From: Richelia sinica FACHB-800
GTDB taxonomy: Bacteria > Cyanobacteriota > Cyanobacteriia > Cyanobacteriales > Nostocaceae
Direction of reading: 5' to 3'
Assembly (NCBI RefSeq): GCF_014698825.1
Contig: NZ_JACJTT010000009.1
Location: forward strand, 93,590-157,589
DNA: 64,000 bases
The position numbers and the translations under genes are program-made. This document shows, piece after piece, positions 1 through 10,043 of this stretch (its first letter is position 1; each line of letters begins with the position of its first letter). The notes under the pieces were generated by a model, which made no database searches, was not told the origin of the DNA, and saw only the letters and a program-made list of their open reading frames with translations.

Positions 1-283
1 TATTTTGTTATTTAATTGACAGTAAGATTTTCAAACTTGGCTTACTGCGTAGACAACATCTATAGAAACAAACGGTAAAACCAACCACAGAGTGATGAGA
101 TTTTCTAAACTCAGCCATTGTTTAAGAAAATCGCAAAGTCTCTCTGTACACATTTTTTTCATTAATACTCAGGATCATTACTAGGTTCAGAGAACTACGG
201 TAAATAGACATTTATCTACGCAGTTCAAACTGAAGCTGTTTTTACCAAGTTGACAATTAATTTACCTGACAGGAGTAAAGAAT
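1..283. other. Upstream region of the RTX gene
   Basis: No coding potential seen. It ends in a Shine-Dalgarno AGGAG at 271-275, eight bases before the ATG at 284, which supports that start. No convincing promoter can be placed by eye. Confidence 0.5.
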
Positions 284-3200
284 ATGGTTAACCGCCACCA
301 AATAGTTGAGAAAACCCAGGAGATTACCCGCCAGTATCTACATTCCTTCTCACAGTCTGAAACCTTCATGCCTGTGATGCTCACCACCTTTGGTCAGAGC
401 TTGAACACTTCCATCGCTCAATCACTGGCACAAGAGTGGTCAAAAGGCAACTTTGCAGAATTACCTCCCCTGGAAGTTCGTCCTGCCGCAGAAATTAACG
501 GTGCACTTGGCGCTTATGCTAAAGCCACCAACACTATTTATCTGTCTCAAGAATACATTGAACAACAAAACCCCGAAGTATTAGCCAGCGTTCTCCTGGA
601 AGAAATCGGTCACTATATTGATGCAAAAGTGAATACCGAAGAAACTCCTGGTGACGAAGGTGCCATCTTCTCTGCCTTAGTCCGTGGTGAATTACTAAGC
701 GATGCGACACTTCAAGCCCTGCGGGAAGAAGATGACTCCGCCACCATTATCCTCAATGGTCGTTTAGTTGTGATTGAACAAGCTACAGTCACTCCTACTA
801 CAGGCAATGACAACACCGCTGCTACCGTTGCTACTGGTGAACAAATAGATGGTTTAGCAGGTAACGATACTATCACTGGTGGTGCTGGTAACGACACCTT
901 ATTAGGTAACATCGGCAATGACATTCTTAATGGTGGTCTTGGTAATGACGTTATTAGCGGTGGCAGTGGTGATGATCTCTTAGTTATTGACTACTCCTCT
1001 CTCAGCACTGGTATTACCACCACAGGTAGCGGTGCTACTCCTCCAGCCAACTTGAGTTATGACATCGCAACTGGCAGTTACAGTGGTATCGTTACCAGTG
1101 GCACAAATAAGGTTACCTTTGACACGATTCAACGGTTCCGCATCACTGGTACCACAGGGAATGATGACATTGAAGGTGGTTCTGGGAATGATACTCTCGT
1201 AGGTGGTAATGGTGATGACACCTTCACTTCTGGCGGTGGTGCTGACAGTATCGTTGGTGGTGCAGGTACAGATACCTTAGTCGATGCTGATTTTTCCGGC
1301 GCTACTACTGGGTTAACAGTTAATAGTTTGGGCACAACCACTATTACTGGTGGTGGTCTTTCTGTCAGCGGTGTTGAAGTATTTACCAACTTGAAAACTG
1401 GTAGTGGTGCAGACACAGTTACCTTCACTCTCACTCAAAATGAAAATGTCAGTACAGGTGGTGGTGGTGATACCATCAACACTGGCTCCGGTGTAGATAC
1501 CGTTGATGGTGGCAGTGGCAACGACTTGTTAATTGTCAATTATTCCACTCTTTCTACCGCAGTCACTTCTACCCGCACTTTCAATCCTGCTACTGGAGGC
1601 TACGATGGAACCATCAACGGCAATTCTAGTAACAGTGTAGCCTTCAAGAACATTGAGCGGTTCCAAATTACTGGTGGCAGTGGCAATGATACGTTGAACG
1701 GTGGCTATGGTAATGACATCCTTAGTGGTGGTACTGGGAATGACACATTCACTTCTGGTGGTGGTGCTGACAGCATCGTTGGTGGTGCTGGAACAGGAGA
1801 CCTCTTAGTGGATGCAGATTTCTCCAGTAGCATCGGCAACCTCACCATCAATAACTTAGGCACAGCCACAATTACCGTTGGTAATGGCACCACTGTTGCA
1901 GGTGTAGAACTCTTTAAAAACTTGTCCACTGGTGCGGGTTTAGATACCATCAGCTTCACCGTTGATAATGATGAAAATATCAATACTGGTGGTGGTAGCG
2001 ATGTCATCAATGCAGGTTTAGGTACAGATACCGTTGATGGTGGTGCGGGTATTGACACTCTAGTTGTCAACTACGCTAGCCTGAGCGCTGGTATTGGTAC
2101 CACTAACTTTGTTTCTAATGGCCTTGGTGGCTTTAATGGAGATATAACTTCCGGTACCAACAGTATTAAGTTCAGCAACATAGAGCGGTTCCAAATTACT
2201 GGTACAACTGGCAATGACACCATCCTTGGTGGTGCTGGTAACGACAGCTTGGTTGGTGTAGCTGGTAACGACAGTATTCTTGGTGGTGGTGGTAATGACA
2301 CTCTCGATGCTGGTTCTGGCACTGATACATTGGTTGGTGGCGCAGGTGACGACACCTATGTAATCTCTAACACAGGTAATACCATCACAGAAGTTGCTGG
2401 TCAAGGCATTGATAAAGTTTTATCTAGTGTTACCATCACCTTAGCAACTAATGTTGAAAACTTAGAGTTAACTGGAACAGGAGCTATTACTGGTACAGGT
2501 AACGCCGATGCTAACTACATCAAGGGTAATAGTGGTAATAATACTTTAGATGGTGCTGGTGGCACAGATACTCTAGAAGGTGGAGCAGGTAACGATACTT
2601 ACCGGATTAATGTCACTTCAGATGTCGTGATTGAAGGCTCTGGACTGGGAACTGCTGATACCGTTGAGTCGCTTGTCAGCTATAGTATCGCTAGTAACGC
2701 CAACATTGAAAACCTCACCTTGTTAACTGGTGGTGCTACTACTGCTACTGGTAACAGCGTAGCTAACCGAATTACAGGTAATGCTAATAACAACACTCTC
2801 GATGGTGGTGCTGGCAGTGATACATTGACTGGTGGCACTGGTAATGACACCTATCGTGTTGATAGTAGTGGTGATGTAATTGTTGAAGCTAGCAGTGGTG
2901 GTACTGATATTGTTATCTCAACCGTATCTATTACCTCTTTGGCAGCCAATGTTGAAAACTTGACTTTAACTGGTACAGCCGTTACTGGTACTGGCAATAG
3001 TCTCAGTAACTACATAACAGGTAACGCTAGTAACAATATCCTTGATGGTAGTACAGGTACTGCGGATACACTAGAAGGTGGCACTGGTAATGACACTTAT
3101 ATCATTGATACCACTACAGATGTAATCGTTGAAGCCAGTGGAGAAGGAACTGATACTGTGCAAGCAGGTTCTCTCACCAACGGAGTTACCTTCAGCTTGC

Positions 3201-4828
3201 TAGCATTAAGTGCTAACGTTGAGAATATTACCCTCACTGGTACAGCCAATATCAATGCTACAGGTAATGCTGCTGACAACTTGTTGTTAGGTAACACAGG
3301 TATCAACACCCTTGATGGTGGTGCGGGTAATGACACCATGAGAGGTGGTAGTGGTAATGATACTTATGTAGTTGATAGTGTTGGAGACCTAGTTGAAGAA
3401 TTCACTGGTCAAGGAACTGATACCGTCCGTTCTAGTATCTCCTTCGATATCTCCAGTTTGAGTAACTTTGAAAATATTACTCTCATTGGCTCAGGAGCGC
3501 TCTCTGCTACAGGCAATAGTAGTAACAACTACTTAACAGGTAATACTGGCAATAACACCCTGGTTGGTGGTTTGGGCAATGACACTCTTGATGCTTTAAC
3601 AACTTCTGGTAGTGATAGCTTAGTAGGTGGTACAGGTAATGACTACTACAGAGTTAATACCTCAGAGACAGTTGTTGAAGCGTCTGGTGAAGGAACTGAC
3701 ACGGTTGAAGCTGCTAACATCACTACCTACGTCTTAGCTGCCAACGTAGAAAATCTAATTCTTGGCAGTGCAGCTATCAATGGTACAGGTAACAGTATAG
3801 AAAACAGAATCACTGGTAATAGCCTTGCCAACACCATTAATGGTGGAGTTGCTAAAGATACCCTTGATGGTGGTGGGGGTAATGATATCTACGTCATCAA
3901 TAGCTCCGATGCAAACACAGTAGTTGATGTCATAGTTGAAGGTACTGGTAGTGGTTCCGGATTTACTGACACAGTTCAATCCACCGTCAACTTTAGCCTG
4001 GCTACGGTTGCTAACGTTGAGAACTTAACATTAACTAGTGGAGACACCAGTGGTACAGGTAACACTCTCAACAACGTCATTACTGGTAGTGATGGTAATA
4101 ACACCTTAGATGGTGGCGGTGGTACTGCTGATACCCTCACTGGTGGTCTTGGCAACGATACCTATGTAGTTGATAGTGGTACTGACCGTATCGTTGAAAA
4201 TGCTAGTGAAGGTACAGACACAATCTCCTCATTCACTGCTAGCTTTAGCATGGTGAATATTGCTAATGTTGAGAACTTGACTCTGTCTGGTACAGCATCA
4301 ATTGGTACTGGAAACTCTCTTGCCAACACAATTGTCGGTAATGCGAGTGTTAATACTATCAATGGTTGGTCTGGTGCAGATACACTCACAGGTGGAGCAA
4401 GTAGTGATACTTTTGTCTTCCAGTTTGGCCATTCATTAGTGACTGGCGCTGACCGGATTACTGATTTTGCTCTTGGTGAAGATAGAATTGACTTGAGAGG
4501 TTTCTCAGCTTCTGGAGAAGGTGCAAACTTGAATCCTCCCAACCAGTTTACTCGTGCTGCGGATAGTACAGCAACAACTCTCTCAGCTTTAGTTGGTTCA
4601 GTATTCAATGATGCGAATGGTCAAGTAACAGGTAATCAAGTCCTAGCAGCTAGTTCCGCGGCCTTAGTGCAAGTAACTAGCGGTGCTTTGACTGGAGCTT
4701 ATGTGATAGTCAATGATGCTACAGGCGCTTTTGACGCTACCACTGACTTAGTGATTAATATCACTGGTTTCTCTGGAACCTTGCCAAGTCTTGGCGCTAT
4801 TACTAATATCAGCACCTACTTTGCATAA
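284..4828 (+). CDS. Large RTX (hemolysin-type) calcium-binding repeat protein
   Basis: A 1514-residue acidic, Gly/Asn/Asp-rich protein dominated by RTX nonapeptides such as GGAGNDTL and GGTGNDTY, which in known families bind calcium and fold as a beta-roll after export by a type I secretion system. There is no N-terminal signal peptide, as expected for that route. Residues 1 to about 165 form a non-repeat domain with a metalloprotease-like EEIGHYID at 106-113. Residues about 230-650 hold three long modules built around VDADFS, NIERFQITG and similar motifs. Residues about 700-1400 hold eight related modules with NVENLTLTG followed by TGN and LDGGAG. The C-terminus carries DRITDFALGEDRIDL, typical of the RTX secretion end, and finishes in NISTYFA. 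The start has an AGGAG site. The role (adhesion, surface layer or toxin-like) cannot be read from sequence. Confidence 0.93.
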   Translation: MVNRHQIVEKTQEITRQYLHSFSQSETFMPVMLTTFGQSLNTSIAQSLAQEWSKGNFAELPPLEVRPAAEINGALGAYAKATNTIYLSQEYIEQQNPEVLASVLLEEIGHYIDAKVNTEETPGDEGAIFSALVRGELLSDATLQALREEDDSATIILNGRLVVIEQATVTPTTGNDNTAATVATGEQIDGLAGNDTITGGAGNDTLLGNIGNDILNGGLGNDVISGGSGDDLLVIDYSSLSTGITTTGSGATPPANLSYDIATGSYSGIVTSGTNKVTFDTIQRFRITGTTGNDDIEGGSGNDTLVGGNGDDTFTSGGGADSIVGGAGTDTLVDADFSGATTGLTVNSLGTTTITGGGLSVSGVEVFTNLKTGSGADTVTFTLTQNENVSTGGGGDTINTGSGVDTVDGGSGNDLLIVNYSTLSTAVTSTRTFNPATGGYDGTINGNSSNSVAFKNIERFQITGGSGNDTLNGGYGNDILSGGTGNDTFTSGGGADSIVGGAGTGDLLVDADFSSSIGNLTINNLGTATITVGNGTTVAGVELFKNLSTGAGLDTISFTVDNDENINTGGGSDVINAGLGTDTVDGGAGIDTLVVNYASLSAGIGTTNFVSNGLGGFNGDITSGTNSIKFSNIERFQITGTTGNDTILGGAGNDSLVGVAGNDSILGGGGNDTLDAGSGTDTLVGGAGDDTYVISNTGNTITEVAGQGIDKVLSSVTITLATNVENLELTGTGAITGTGNADANYIKGNSGNNTLDGAGGTDTLEGGAGNDTYRINVTSDVVIEGSGLGTADTVESLVSYSIASNANIENLTLLTGGATTATGNSVANRITGNANNNTLDGGAGSDTLTGGTGNDTYRVDSSGDVIVEASSGGTDIVISTVSITSLAANVENLTLTGTAVTGTGNSLSNYITGNASNNILDGSTGTADTLEGGTGNDTYIIDTTTDVIVEASGEGTDTVQAGSLTNGVTFSLLALSANVENITLTGTANINATGNAADNLLLGNTGINTLDGGAGNDTMRGGSGNDTYVVDSVGDLVEEFTGQGTDTVRSSISFDISSLSNFENITLIGSGALSATGNSSNNYLTGNTGNNTLVGGLGNDTLDALTTSGSDSLVGGTGNDYYRVNTSETVVEASGEGTDTVEAANITTYVLAANVENLILGSAAINGTGNSIENRITGNSLANTINGGVAKDTLDGGGGNDIYVINSSDANTVVDVIVEGTGSGSGFTDTVQSTVNFSLATVANVENLTLTSGDTSGTGNTLNNVITGSDGNNTLDGGGGTADTLTGGLGNDTYVVDSGTDRIVENASEGTDTISSFTASFSMVNIANVENLTLSGTASIGTGNSLANTIVGNASVNTINGWSGADTLTGGASSDTFVFQFGHSLVTGADRITDFALGEDRIDLRGFSASGEGANLNPPNQFTRAADSTATTLSALVGSVFNDANGQVTGNQVLAASSAALVQVTSGALTGAYVIVNDATGAFDATTDLVINITGFSGTLPSLGAITNISTYFA

Positions 4829-4870
4829 GTCACATTTAAAAGCAAGGTAATCAAATAGCATAGATTGACA

Positions 4871-4912
4871 ATATCCCACGCTAACTTTTATTAGTTAGCG
4901 TGGGATATTTTT
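4871..4912 (+). terminator. Intrinsic terminator of the RTX gene
   Basis: A perfect 15-bp stem (4871-4885 with 4894-4908) with an 8-nt loop, followed by a T run. It lies 43 bases after the RTX stop codon. Confidence 0.92.
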
Positions 4913-4934
4913 AACCTGAGTTCGACGAAAATAG

Positions 4935-5150
4935 TATGACCCCTCTCCAAACCTCTCCCCGCAACAGGGAGATGGTTAAAAGCTTAATTTTATGATGCTA
5001 ATGACAGATTACAATGCCCCTCTCCGACACGGAGAGGGGTTGGGGTGAGGTTCAATGACTCCTACGTCGTCACGCTGCGCTATCGAATTTACTTTTTTTA
5101 AGTGATATGACGGTGCGTTGCGCTACGCGACAACACTACATGAATATTAA
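4935..5150. repeat. Composite of short palindromic cyanobacterial repeats
   Basis: The gap between two convergent genes holds several repeat motifs. One is a CTCTCCCCGCAACAGGGAG element at about 4953-4971. Another is a 9-bp hairpin of CCCTCTCC type (5017-5025 with 5031-5039) followed by GGGGTGAGG. The third is a GC-rich GCGTTGCGCTACGCGAC element near 5112-5130. A related CTCCCC/GGGGAG element recurs at 12938-12993, so this is a dispersed family and not a unique site. Confidence 0.6.
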
Positions 5151-5166
5151 GTAATCGAATTGACCA

Positions 5167-6624
5167 TTAGCATTTTTTTAACTGAGTTAATAAAATGACG
5201 ATTTCATCAATTGCTGTTCTGAGAACTGGTGAGGGTTGATCAGATTGATTGACAATAATACTAAAAACTAATGGTTCATATTGGGGTGGGTTGACATATC
5301 CAGATAAAGATACAGCACCTCGTAATGTACCTGTTTTGGCTTGGACAATTCCCTCAGCGGAGGTATTACGAAATCTTTGTTTAAGAGTGCCATTTTTACC
5401 ACTAATTGGTAGGGATACTCTATATATAGATGCTTCTGGAGTTTTAGCTATGGCTTGTAAAGTTTTAACTAAGGCTTCTGGACTAATTAAATTGCGTCTT
5501 GATAATCCAGAACCGTCAGCGAGAAGATAGCTATCGGGGGTAATACCTAACTGATTTAAACTGTTTTTGAGAACTTCTAAACCTACGTCTGCGCTATTGA
5601 GATTTTGCTGTTTAGTTTTTTTGATGGCTAGTGCTTTGAGTAAAGATTCGGCATAAAGATTATTACTATTAACATTGGTTTCTTTTAATAATTCTGATAA
5701 AGGTGGAGATTCAATAAAGGCAATTTCGTTTTGATAATTTTCACTAGAAGAAATTGAGGTTTTATCTACAGTGATTTGTTCTGAAGCCAAAATTGTCAAG
5801 AATCGCCGCAAAAAGTATTGATTAGGTTCAATGACAGGTAAAGTGGCTACATAGGGTTGAGAATTAGCAGCTATTTGACCACGAATGCGTAGAGTTTTGC
5901 CAGATAAATCGCGATTAATCTCTATAGATGTCTCTTGATTTCGAGGAACGGTAATGGCTTGATTAATGATATCCCATTGTTGAATTTCATCATTATCCTT
6001 ACCCGTTATTGTTGGTGGTTGTCCAATATTTTGTGGTGCGATGTGGAAGCTAAATGTATTTTCATTTAAAATAAAACTACTGACTGGTGCGCCATAATCT
6101 GATTGCACATCTTCCCATTGCCAAGTTGGGTTAACAATATCGCCTTGAATATAGCTGTCATCAAGAATTAAGTTTTTAATTGCTGTGATGCCTTTTTGTT
6201 TTAATTGTTGTGCTAAAAGTTTTAATTTAGCTTCTGTTAAACTGGGATCACCTCTGCCAACAATTCTGACAGCCCCATCTTGCTCTTGATAAATGGAAGT
6301 ACGAAAACGAAATTGACTTCCTAATTCTTTTAATGCCGCAGCAGTTGTGAGTAGTTTGGTATTAGAAGCCGGAATGAAAAACTTTTCGGCATCTTGGCTG
6401 TAAAGAGTTTGTTGGGATGATATATCTTGAATTAAGATACCCCAGCGCACGCGACGAAATAAGGGGTTATTAATTATTGCGGGAATGGATGAGTTTAATT
6501 GTGCAGGACAGAGGAATGTATTTACAGGTGGTGGAGTTTGAGATTGGGCTATTTGTTGATTTGTAGTAATTTGCAGGTTGATAGATAGAAAAATCAGGCT
6601 AAGAGTTATGTTTTTGAAATTCAT
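5167..6624 (-). CDS. dacB: D-alanyl-D-alanine carboxypeptidase/endopeptidase, PBP4 family (peptidase S13)
   Basis: Trims or cleaves peptidoglycan cross-links in the periplasm. The three active-site motifs of penicillin-binding proteins are visible: SxxK as SNTK (residues 87-90 from the chosen start), SNN in NVNSNNLYAESLL, and KTG in QAKTGTLRGAVSLSGYV. The N-terminus is a signal peptide (MNFKNITLSLIFLSINLQ, then a likely cut near AQSQ). The frame opens 11 codons earlier at 6657. I prefer the ATG at 6624 because it begins directly with the signal peptide; neither start has a good Shine-Dalgarno site. It is convergent with the RTX gene. Confidence 0.93.
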   Translation of the reverse strand: MNFKNITLSLIFLSINLQITTNQQIAQSQTPPPVNTFLCPAQLNSSIPAIINNPLFRRVRWGILIQDISSQQTLYSQDAEKFFIPASNTKLLTTAAALKELGSQFRFRTSIYQEQDGAVRIVGRGDPSLTEAKLKLLAQQLKQKGITAIKNLILDDSYIQGDIVNPTWQWEDVQSDYGAPVSSFILNENTFSFHIAPQNIGQPPTITGKDNDEIQQWDIINQAITVPRNQETSIEINRDLSGKTLRIRGQIAANSQPYVATLPVIEPNQYFLRRFLTILASEQITVDKTSISSSENYQNEIAFIESPPLSELLKETNVNSNNLYAESLLKALAIKKTKQQNLNSADVGLEVLKNSLNQLGITPDSYLLADGSGLSRRNLISPEALVKTLQAIAKTPEASIYRVSLPISGKNGTLKQRFRNTSAEGIVQAKTGTLRGAVSLSGYVNPPQYEPLVFSIIVNQSDQPSPVLRTAIDEIVILLTQLKKC

Positions 6625-6902
6625 TGTTAGTTTTACTAATAAAAAATAAAAACTCATGATAGTCTAAAAATACTAAGCATGAGCGATTAAATATATTTAC
6701 AGCATTTTTCATGTGATGAAAGTGCACAAGGGCGGCTAAGATTCCCACCCCACAAGAGTATTATCATTCACGTCTGTAACTCATTGGCTGGCAATATGCT
6801 GTATTTATCTGTCAATTGCATACTTAATTTAGTTGTAAAATTCTGACAAAAACAATTTTTCCGATTCGGTTTGTAATATTGTTCATTGAGGCAATATCAA
6901 GA

Positions 6903-7373
6903 TTATTCTTCTTCCTCTTCATATTCATCATCTTCATAATCGCCGAATATGGCATCAATGATTTCTTCAGCCCGGTCATCGGAAATATTCAATGCTTCTT
7001 GCAGTTCATAGAGATAATCTTCTTCACTTTCTCCCATTTCTTCATCAGCACCTACTACCAATATAGCGGTGATATATGCGGTTTCACGAGCTTCTTGATT
7101 GGGTAAGGATGCGATCGCTTGGCTGACTAACTCCTCTGGTTCTTCCTCCTCTATCAAGGTGGTGACTTTTTTGGTCAACTCCTCAAAATCTGCCTCTGAG
7201 TATTCGTCAAATACACCAATGCCTTCTAGCATTTCACTCAAAGTATCTTCTTCGGGTGCAGAAATGCCTTCACCGTCAGCAGCTGCCGAATATAATCCAA
7301 TCAGTGCGATCGCTACTTCTGGTTCTAGGGCTACTGAACTGCTGCTGCTTTCGGGCAACTTGCGTTGAGACAT
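6903..7373 (-). CDS. TerB-like acidic protein
   Basis: A 156-residue, very acidic protein. The body (EVAIALIGLYSAAADGEGIS, LSEMLEGIGVFDEY, ETAYITAILVVGADEEMGE) has the alternating helices and acidic pairs of the TerB/tellurite-resistance-like fold. The tail is a run of Glu and Asp (DYEDDEYEEEEE). AAGGA upstream of the ATG supports the start. TerB-like domains bind metal ions in other proteins, but a function here is unproven. It stands alone between a peptidoglycan enzyme and a GTPase, with no ter operon beside it, so tellurite resistance should not be assumed. Confidence 0.8.
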   Translation of the reverse strand: MSQRKLPESSSSSVALEPEVAIALIGLYSAAADGEGISAPEEDTLSEMLEGIGVFDEYSEADFEELTKKVTTLIEEEEPEELVSQAIASLPNQEARETAYITAILVVGADEEMGESEEDYLYELQEALNISDDRAEEIIDAIFGDYEDDEYEEEEE

Positions 7374-7564
7374 AATTATCCTTTGCTGGGTTTTAATTGT
7401 TGAAAAAGTCTGTGGTGGAATAAATCCAGGTACATTCTACTTGACAACCCATAATTTCATATCAGGCATCAAGGAGAAATTTGAACCACAACTTCCCCAC
7501 ATTTAAGGTTCGCAAATCATTCGCAAAAATTACAGAGGCTGTTACTTTTTTTTATAAACAGCTA

Positions 7565-9025
7565 CTAGCTTTTAAATTCGCCAACATTGCCCCCTAATTC
7601 TTGGCGTAAGCGATACAAAATTGTATTTTGGTCAACTTGGGAGAGAATTTCTTGAATGATAGTGCTAGCGCCTAATTGTCCCCAGGTACAGCCTTTTTCT
7701 AAATAGACCTGTGCGGCTTTACCGACAGTGTAAGCACCATAACCAGCGATTCCAGCTTGGGCGATCGCACTACCAGCGTAAGCTGTAAGATTGAGAGGAT
7801 TATCACCACTGGTAATAGCGGCTGTACTTTTCCCTAAACCCAGCACAAAACTGCTGCCCAATTCACCCAACAGTAAACCACCAGAACTTAACAAAATCGT
7901 TTTCAGGACTTTGCTGGCTTCATAGCTAGTCATAGGCAAGCCATATAATCGAGCCAGGGAGCGAATTAAAGCTAAATCTGTAATCACACCACCGACAATA
8001 TCCAAAAAAGCAATGGGATTCAAGCCAATAACCAAAGCCTTGTATTTGGTAAATTGCCAGATGATGTTTTCAGCTTCTTGTTGACGAAAATCAATGGTTT
8101 TTTCGGCAATGGTGGCTTCTGCTTCCCTAGCTTGTACTAGTGCATTTAACGCTAAGAGCGATCGCCCCTCCCGATTTAAAATCTTTAAAAGAATCTGCTT
8201 TAATTCATCCACCTGTGGTGGTGGTGTTTCCCACTCATAACTCACCCTACCATCAGGCCACTCTACCCGCACTTCCATCGGTGCTGGTTCTGCCGCTACC
8301 ATCACAATCTCATCAGGTAACAAAGGTTCAGCTTGGGGATGACCCGCCCCTAATTGCTGTAAATTTTGATAAATAGCTGCCCTATCCGTCTCTGGATACA
8401 AATCAATTTTATTAAACACCAAAATTAACGGCTTCTGTGCCTGACGTAACTCTAACAAAGCTTGATACTCAGTCCGAGTAATATCACCAGAAACAATAAA
8501 TAAAATTAAATCCGCTTGACGCGCCACATCCCGCGCCATTTGCGCCCTTGACTCTCCCTCAATTTCATCTAAACCAGGAGTATCAATTAATTCTACCAAC
8601 ACCTTATCACCAGGTTTCCAGCGCACAGAACGAGGCCATTGAGTTACACCATGAAGCGGCCCAGTTTGCAGAATTTTCTCCCCCAACAAAGAATTTAAAA
8701 CCGCAGACTTACCCCGACTCACCAAGCCAAAGGCCGCAATACGGATGATATTGGCATCTAATTTATTCAGTGTGGCAGTTAATATTTCCAGTTGGGGTTT
8801 AACCACACTCGCTAAAGCAGGATTTGATCCTAACTTTCCTGACTTACGGAGATATCCATACCAAGATAATGCTTGTCTGAGACTAGCACGAGCGCGGTTT
8901 AAATGGGTTTCTTGCAGATTTCGCACAAAATTTTCTGGTGGGGTCAAGTGTTTAGTAGGGGACAGTGAGAAAAGTAATTGTCTTTGTTGGCTTTGCTGAA
9001 TATGGGTTATGAAGAGAGATTCCAT
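7565..9025 (-). CDS. Dynamin/Era-like GTPase with C-terminal DUF697-type membrane domain
   Basis: A 486-residue GTP-binding protein. G1 is GLVSRGKS (100-107), G3 is DTPG (148-151) and G4 is NKID (205-208). The N-terminal 90 residues are helical. The C-terminal part (ITDLALIRSLARLYGLPM, then GGLLLGELGSSFVLGLGKS and a Gly/Ala-rich stretch) looks like the DUF697 domain that associates with membranes in YcjF-type proteins. The substrate or partner is unknown; such proteins are conserved in cyanobacteria. It is divergent from ccdA. Confidence 0.85.
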   Translation of the reverse strand: MESLFITHIQQSQQRQLLFSLSPTKHLTPPENFVRNLQETHLNRARASLRQALSWYGYLRKSGKLGSNPALASVVKPQLEILTATLNKLDANIIRIAAFGLVSRGKSAVLNSLLGEKILQTGPLHGVTQWPRSVRWKPGDKVLVELIDTPGLDEIEGESRAQMARDVARQADLILFIVSGDITRTEYQALLELRQAQKPLILVFNKIDLYPETDRAAIYQNLQQLGAGHPQAEPLLPDEIVMVAAEPAPMEVRVEWPDGRVSYEWETPPPQVDELKQILLKILNREGRSLLALNALVQAREAEATIAEKTIDFRQQEAENIIWQFTKYKALVIGLNPIAFLDIVGGVITDLALIRSLARLYGLPMTSYEASKVLKTILLSSGGLLLGELGSSFVLGLGKSTAAITSGDNPLNLTAYAGSAIAQAGIAGYGAYTVGKAAQVYLEKGCTWGQLGASTIIQEILSQVDQNTILYRLRQELGGNVGEFKS

Positions 9026-9299
9026 AAAATCTCTCTACAAGGGTTTTAAATTGATGCCAATCAAAATCAGCAACGCCTCTTTTTTATTGTGAGGGAATTT
9101 TTCACCTGTTGATGTTCTTTGTCAACTTCAGGCATCGCAGAAATTAAATTCCTCAATCACTGTATCCCACAAAATTATCAAATATTTTCTCTCCCTGGTG
9201 CTTTTACCAGCCACTCCTATGAACAGACAGATAGCCACCCTCCCATCCAATCTACGATAGAATTCAAGCAGAGTAAGCATTTCCCACTCAAACAACACC

Positions 9300-10040
9300 A
9301 TGCTGGAAACTCTGCAAACGCAAATATATCAACTCGAACAATTCGCTAACAACTTAGTTAGCTATCAACTCAGCCATCTTACAATTTTCAGCATTGGCAT
9401 TATTTTTTCTGCTGGTTTACTGACCAGTCTCACACCCTGTATGCTGTCCATGCTACCCATCACCATCGGCTACATTGGCGGTTATGAAGCTAAAAGCCGT
9501 CTCCAAGCCGCTGCACAGTCTACTTGGTTTGCCCTAGGGTTAGCAACCACCTTAGCAGGAATGGGAGTAGTTGCAGCCTTAATTGGTAAAGTTTACGGTC
9601 AAGTGGGATTTGGTTTACCAATTATTATTAGTATTCTCGCTATCATTATGGGGCTAAATCTATTAGAAGCCCTACCGCTACAATTTCCGTCTTTAGGTGA
9701 TACTAATTGGATTTCTGCTGATTTACCACCAGGAGTCCGTTCCTATGCCATTGGTTTGACATTTGGGTTAGTGGCTTCACCTTGCAGTACCCCCGTTTTA
9801 GCTAGCTTACTGGGTTGGGTTGCCAATACTCAAGATTTGATTTTAGGTGCAGTTTTATTACTTGCTTACACCGCTGGCTATGTCACACCCTTAATTTTAG
9901 CAGGTACTTTTACTGCGACAATTAAAAAGCTATTAGAATTGCGCCGTTGGTCTGGCTGGATTAACCCAGTTAGCGGTGCGCTTTTAGTCGGATTTGGTGT
10001 TTTTTCCTTACTTTCTCGCATTCCCTTTGGTAGTTTCTAA
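9300..10040 (+). CDS. ccdA: Cytochrome c biogenesis thiol transporter CcdA
   Basis: Moves reducing power across the membrane to keep apocytochrome c thiols reduced in the system II pathway. 246 residues with about six membrane segments. The two catalytic cysteines sit in LTPCMLSMLPITIGY and ASPCSTPVLASLLGW, the paired motifs of the family. The stop lies 3 bases before the ccs1 start, so the two genes are almost certainly co-transcribed. Confidence 0.95.
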   Translation: MLETLQTQIYQLEQFANNLVSYQLSHLTIFSIGIIFSAGLLTSLTPCMLSMLPITIGYIGGYEAKSRLQAAAQSTWFALGLATTLAGMGVVAALIGKVYGQVGFGLPIIISILAIIMGLNLLEALPLQFPSLGDTNWISADLPPGVRSYAIGLTFGLVASPCSTPVLASLLGWVANTQDLILGAVLLLAYTAGYVTPLILAGTFTATIKKLLELRRWSGWINPVSGALLVGFGVFSLLSRIPFGSF

Positions 10041-10043
10041 GCA

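Noticed and set aside
712..4608. Several long minus-strand and out-of-frame ORFs inside the RTX gene
   Set aside because: They mirror the repetitive Gly/Asn/Asp codons of the real gene, give low-complexity Pro/Ser/Val peptides and have no ribosome sites.
6903..7373. Tellurite-resistance operon
   Set aside because: Only a single TerB-like gene is present, with no terA/C/D/Z neighbours.
9119..9349. 76-codon plus-strand frame before ccdA
   Set aside because: It overlaps the ccdA start, has no ribosome site and no recognisable domain.
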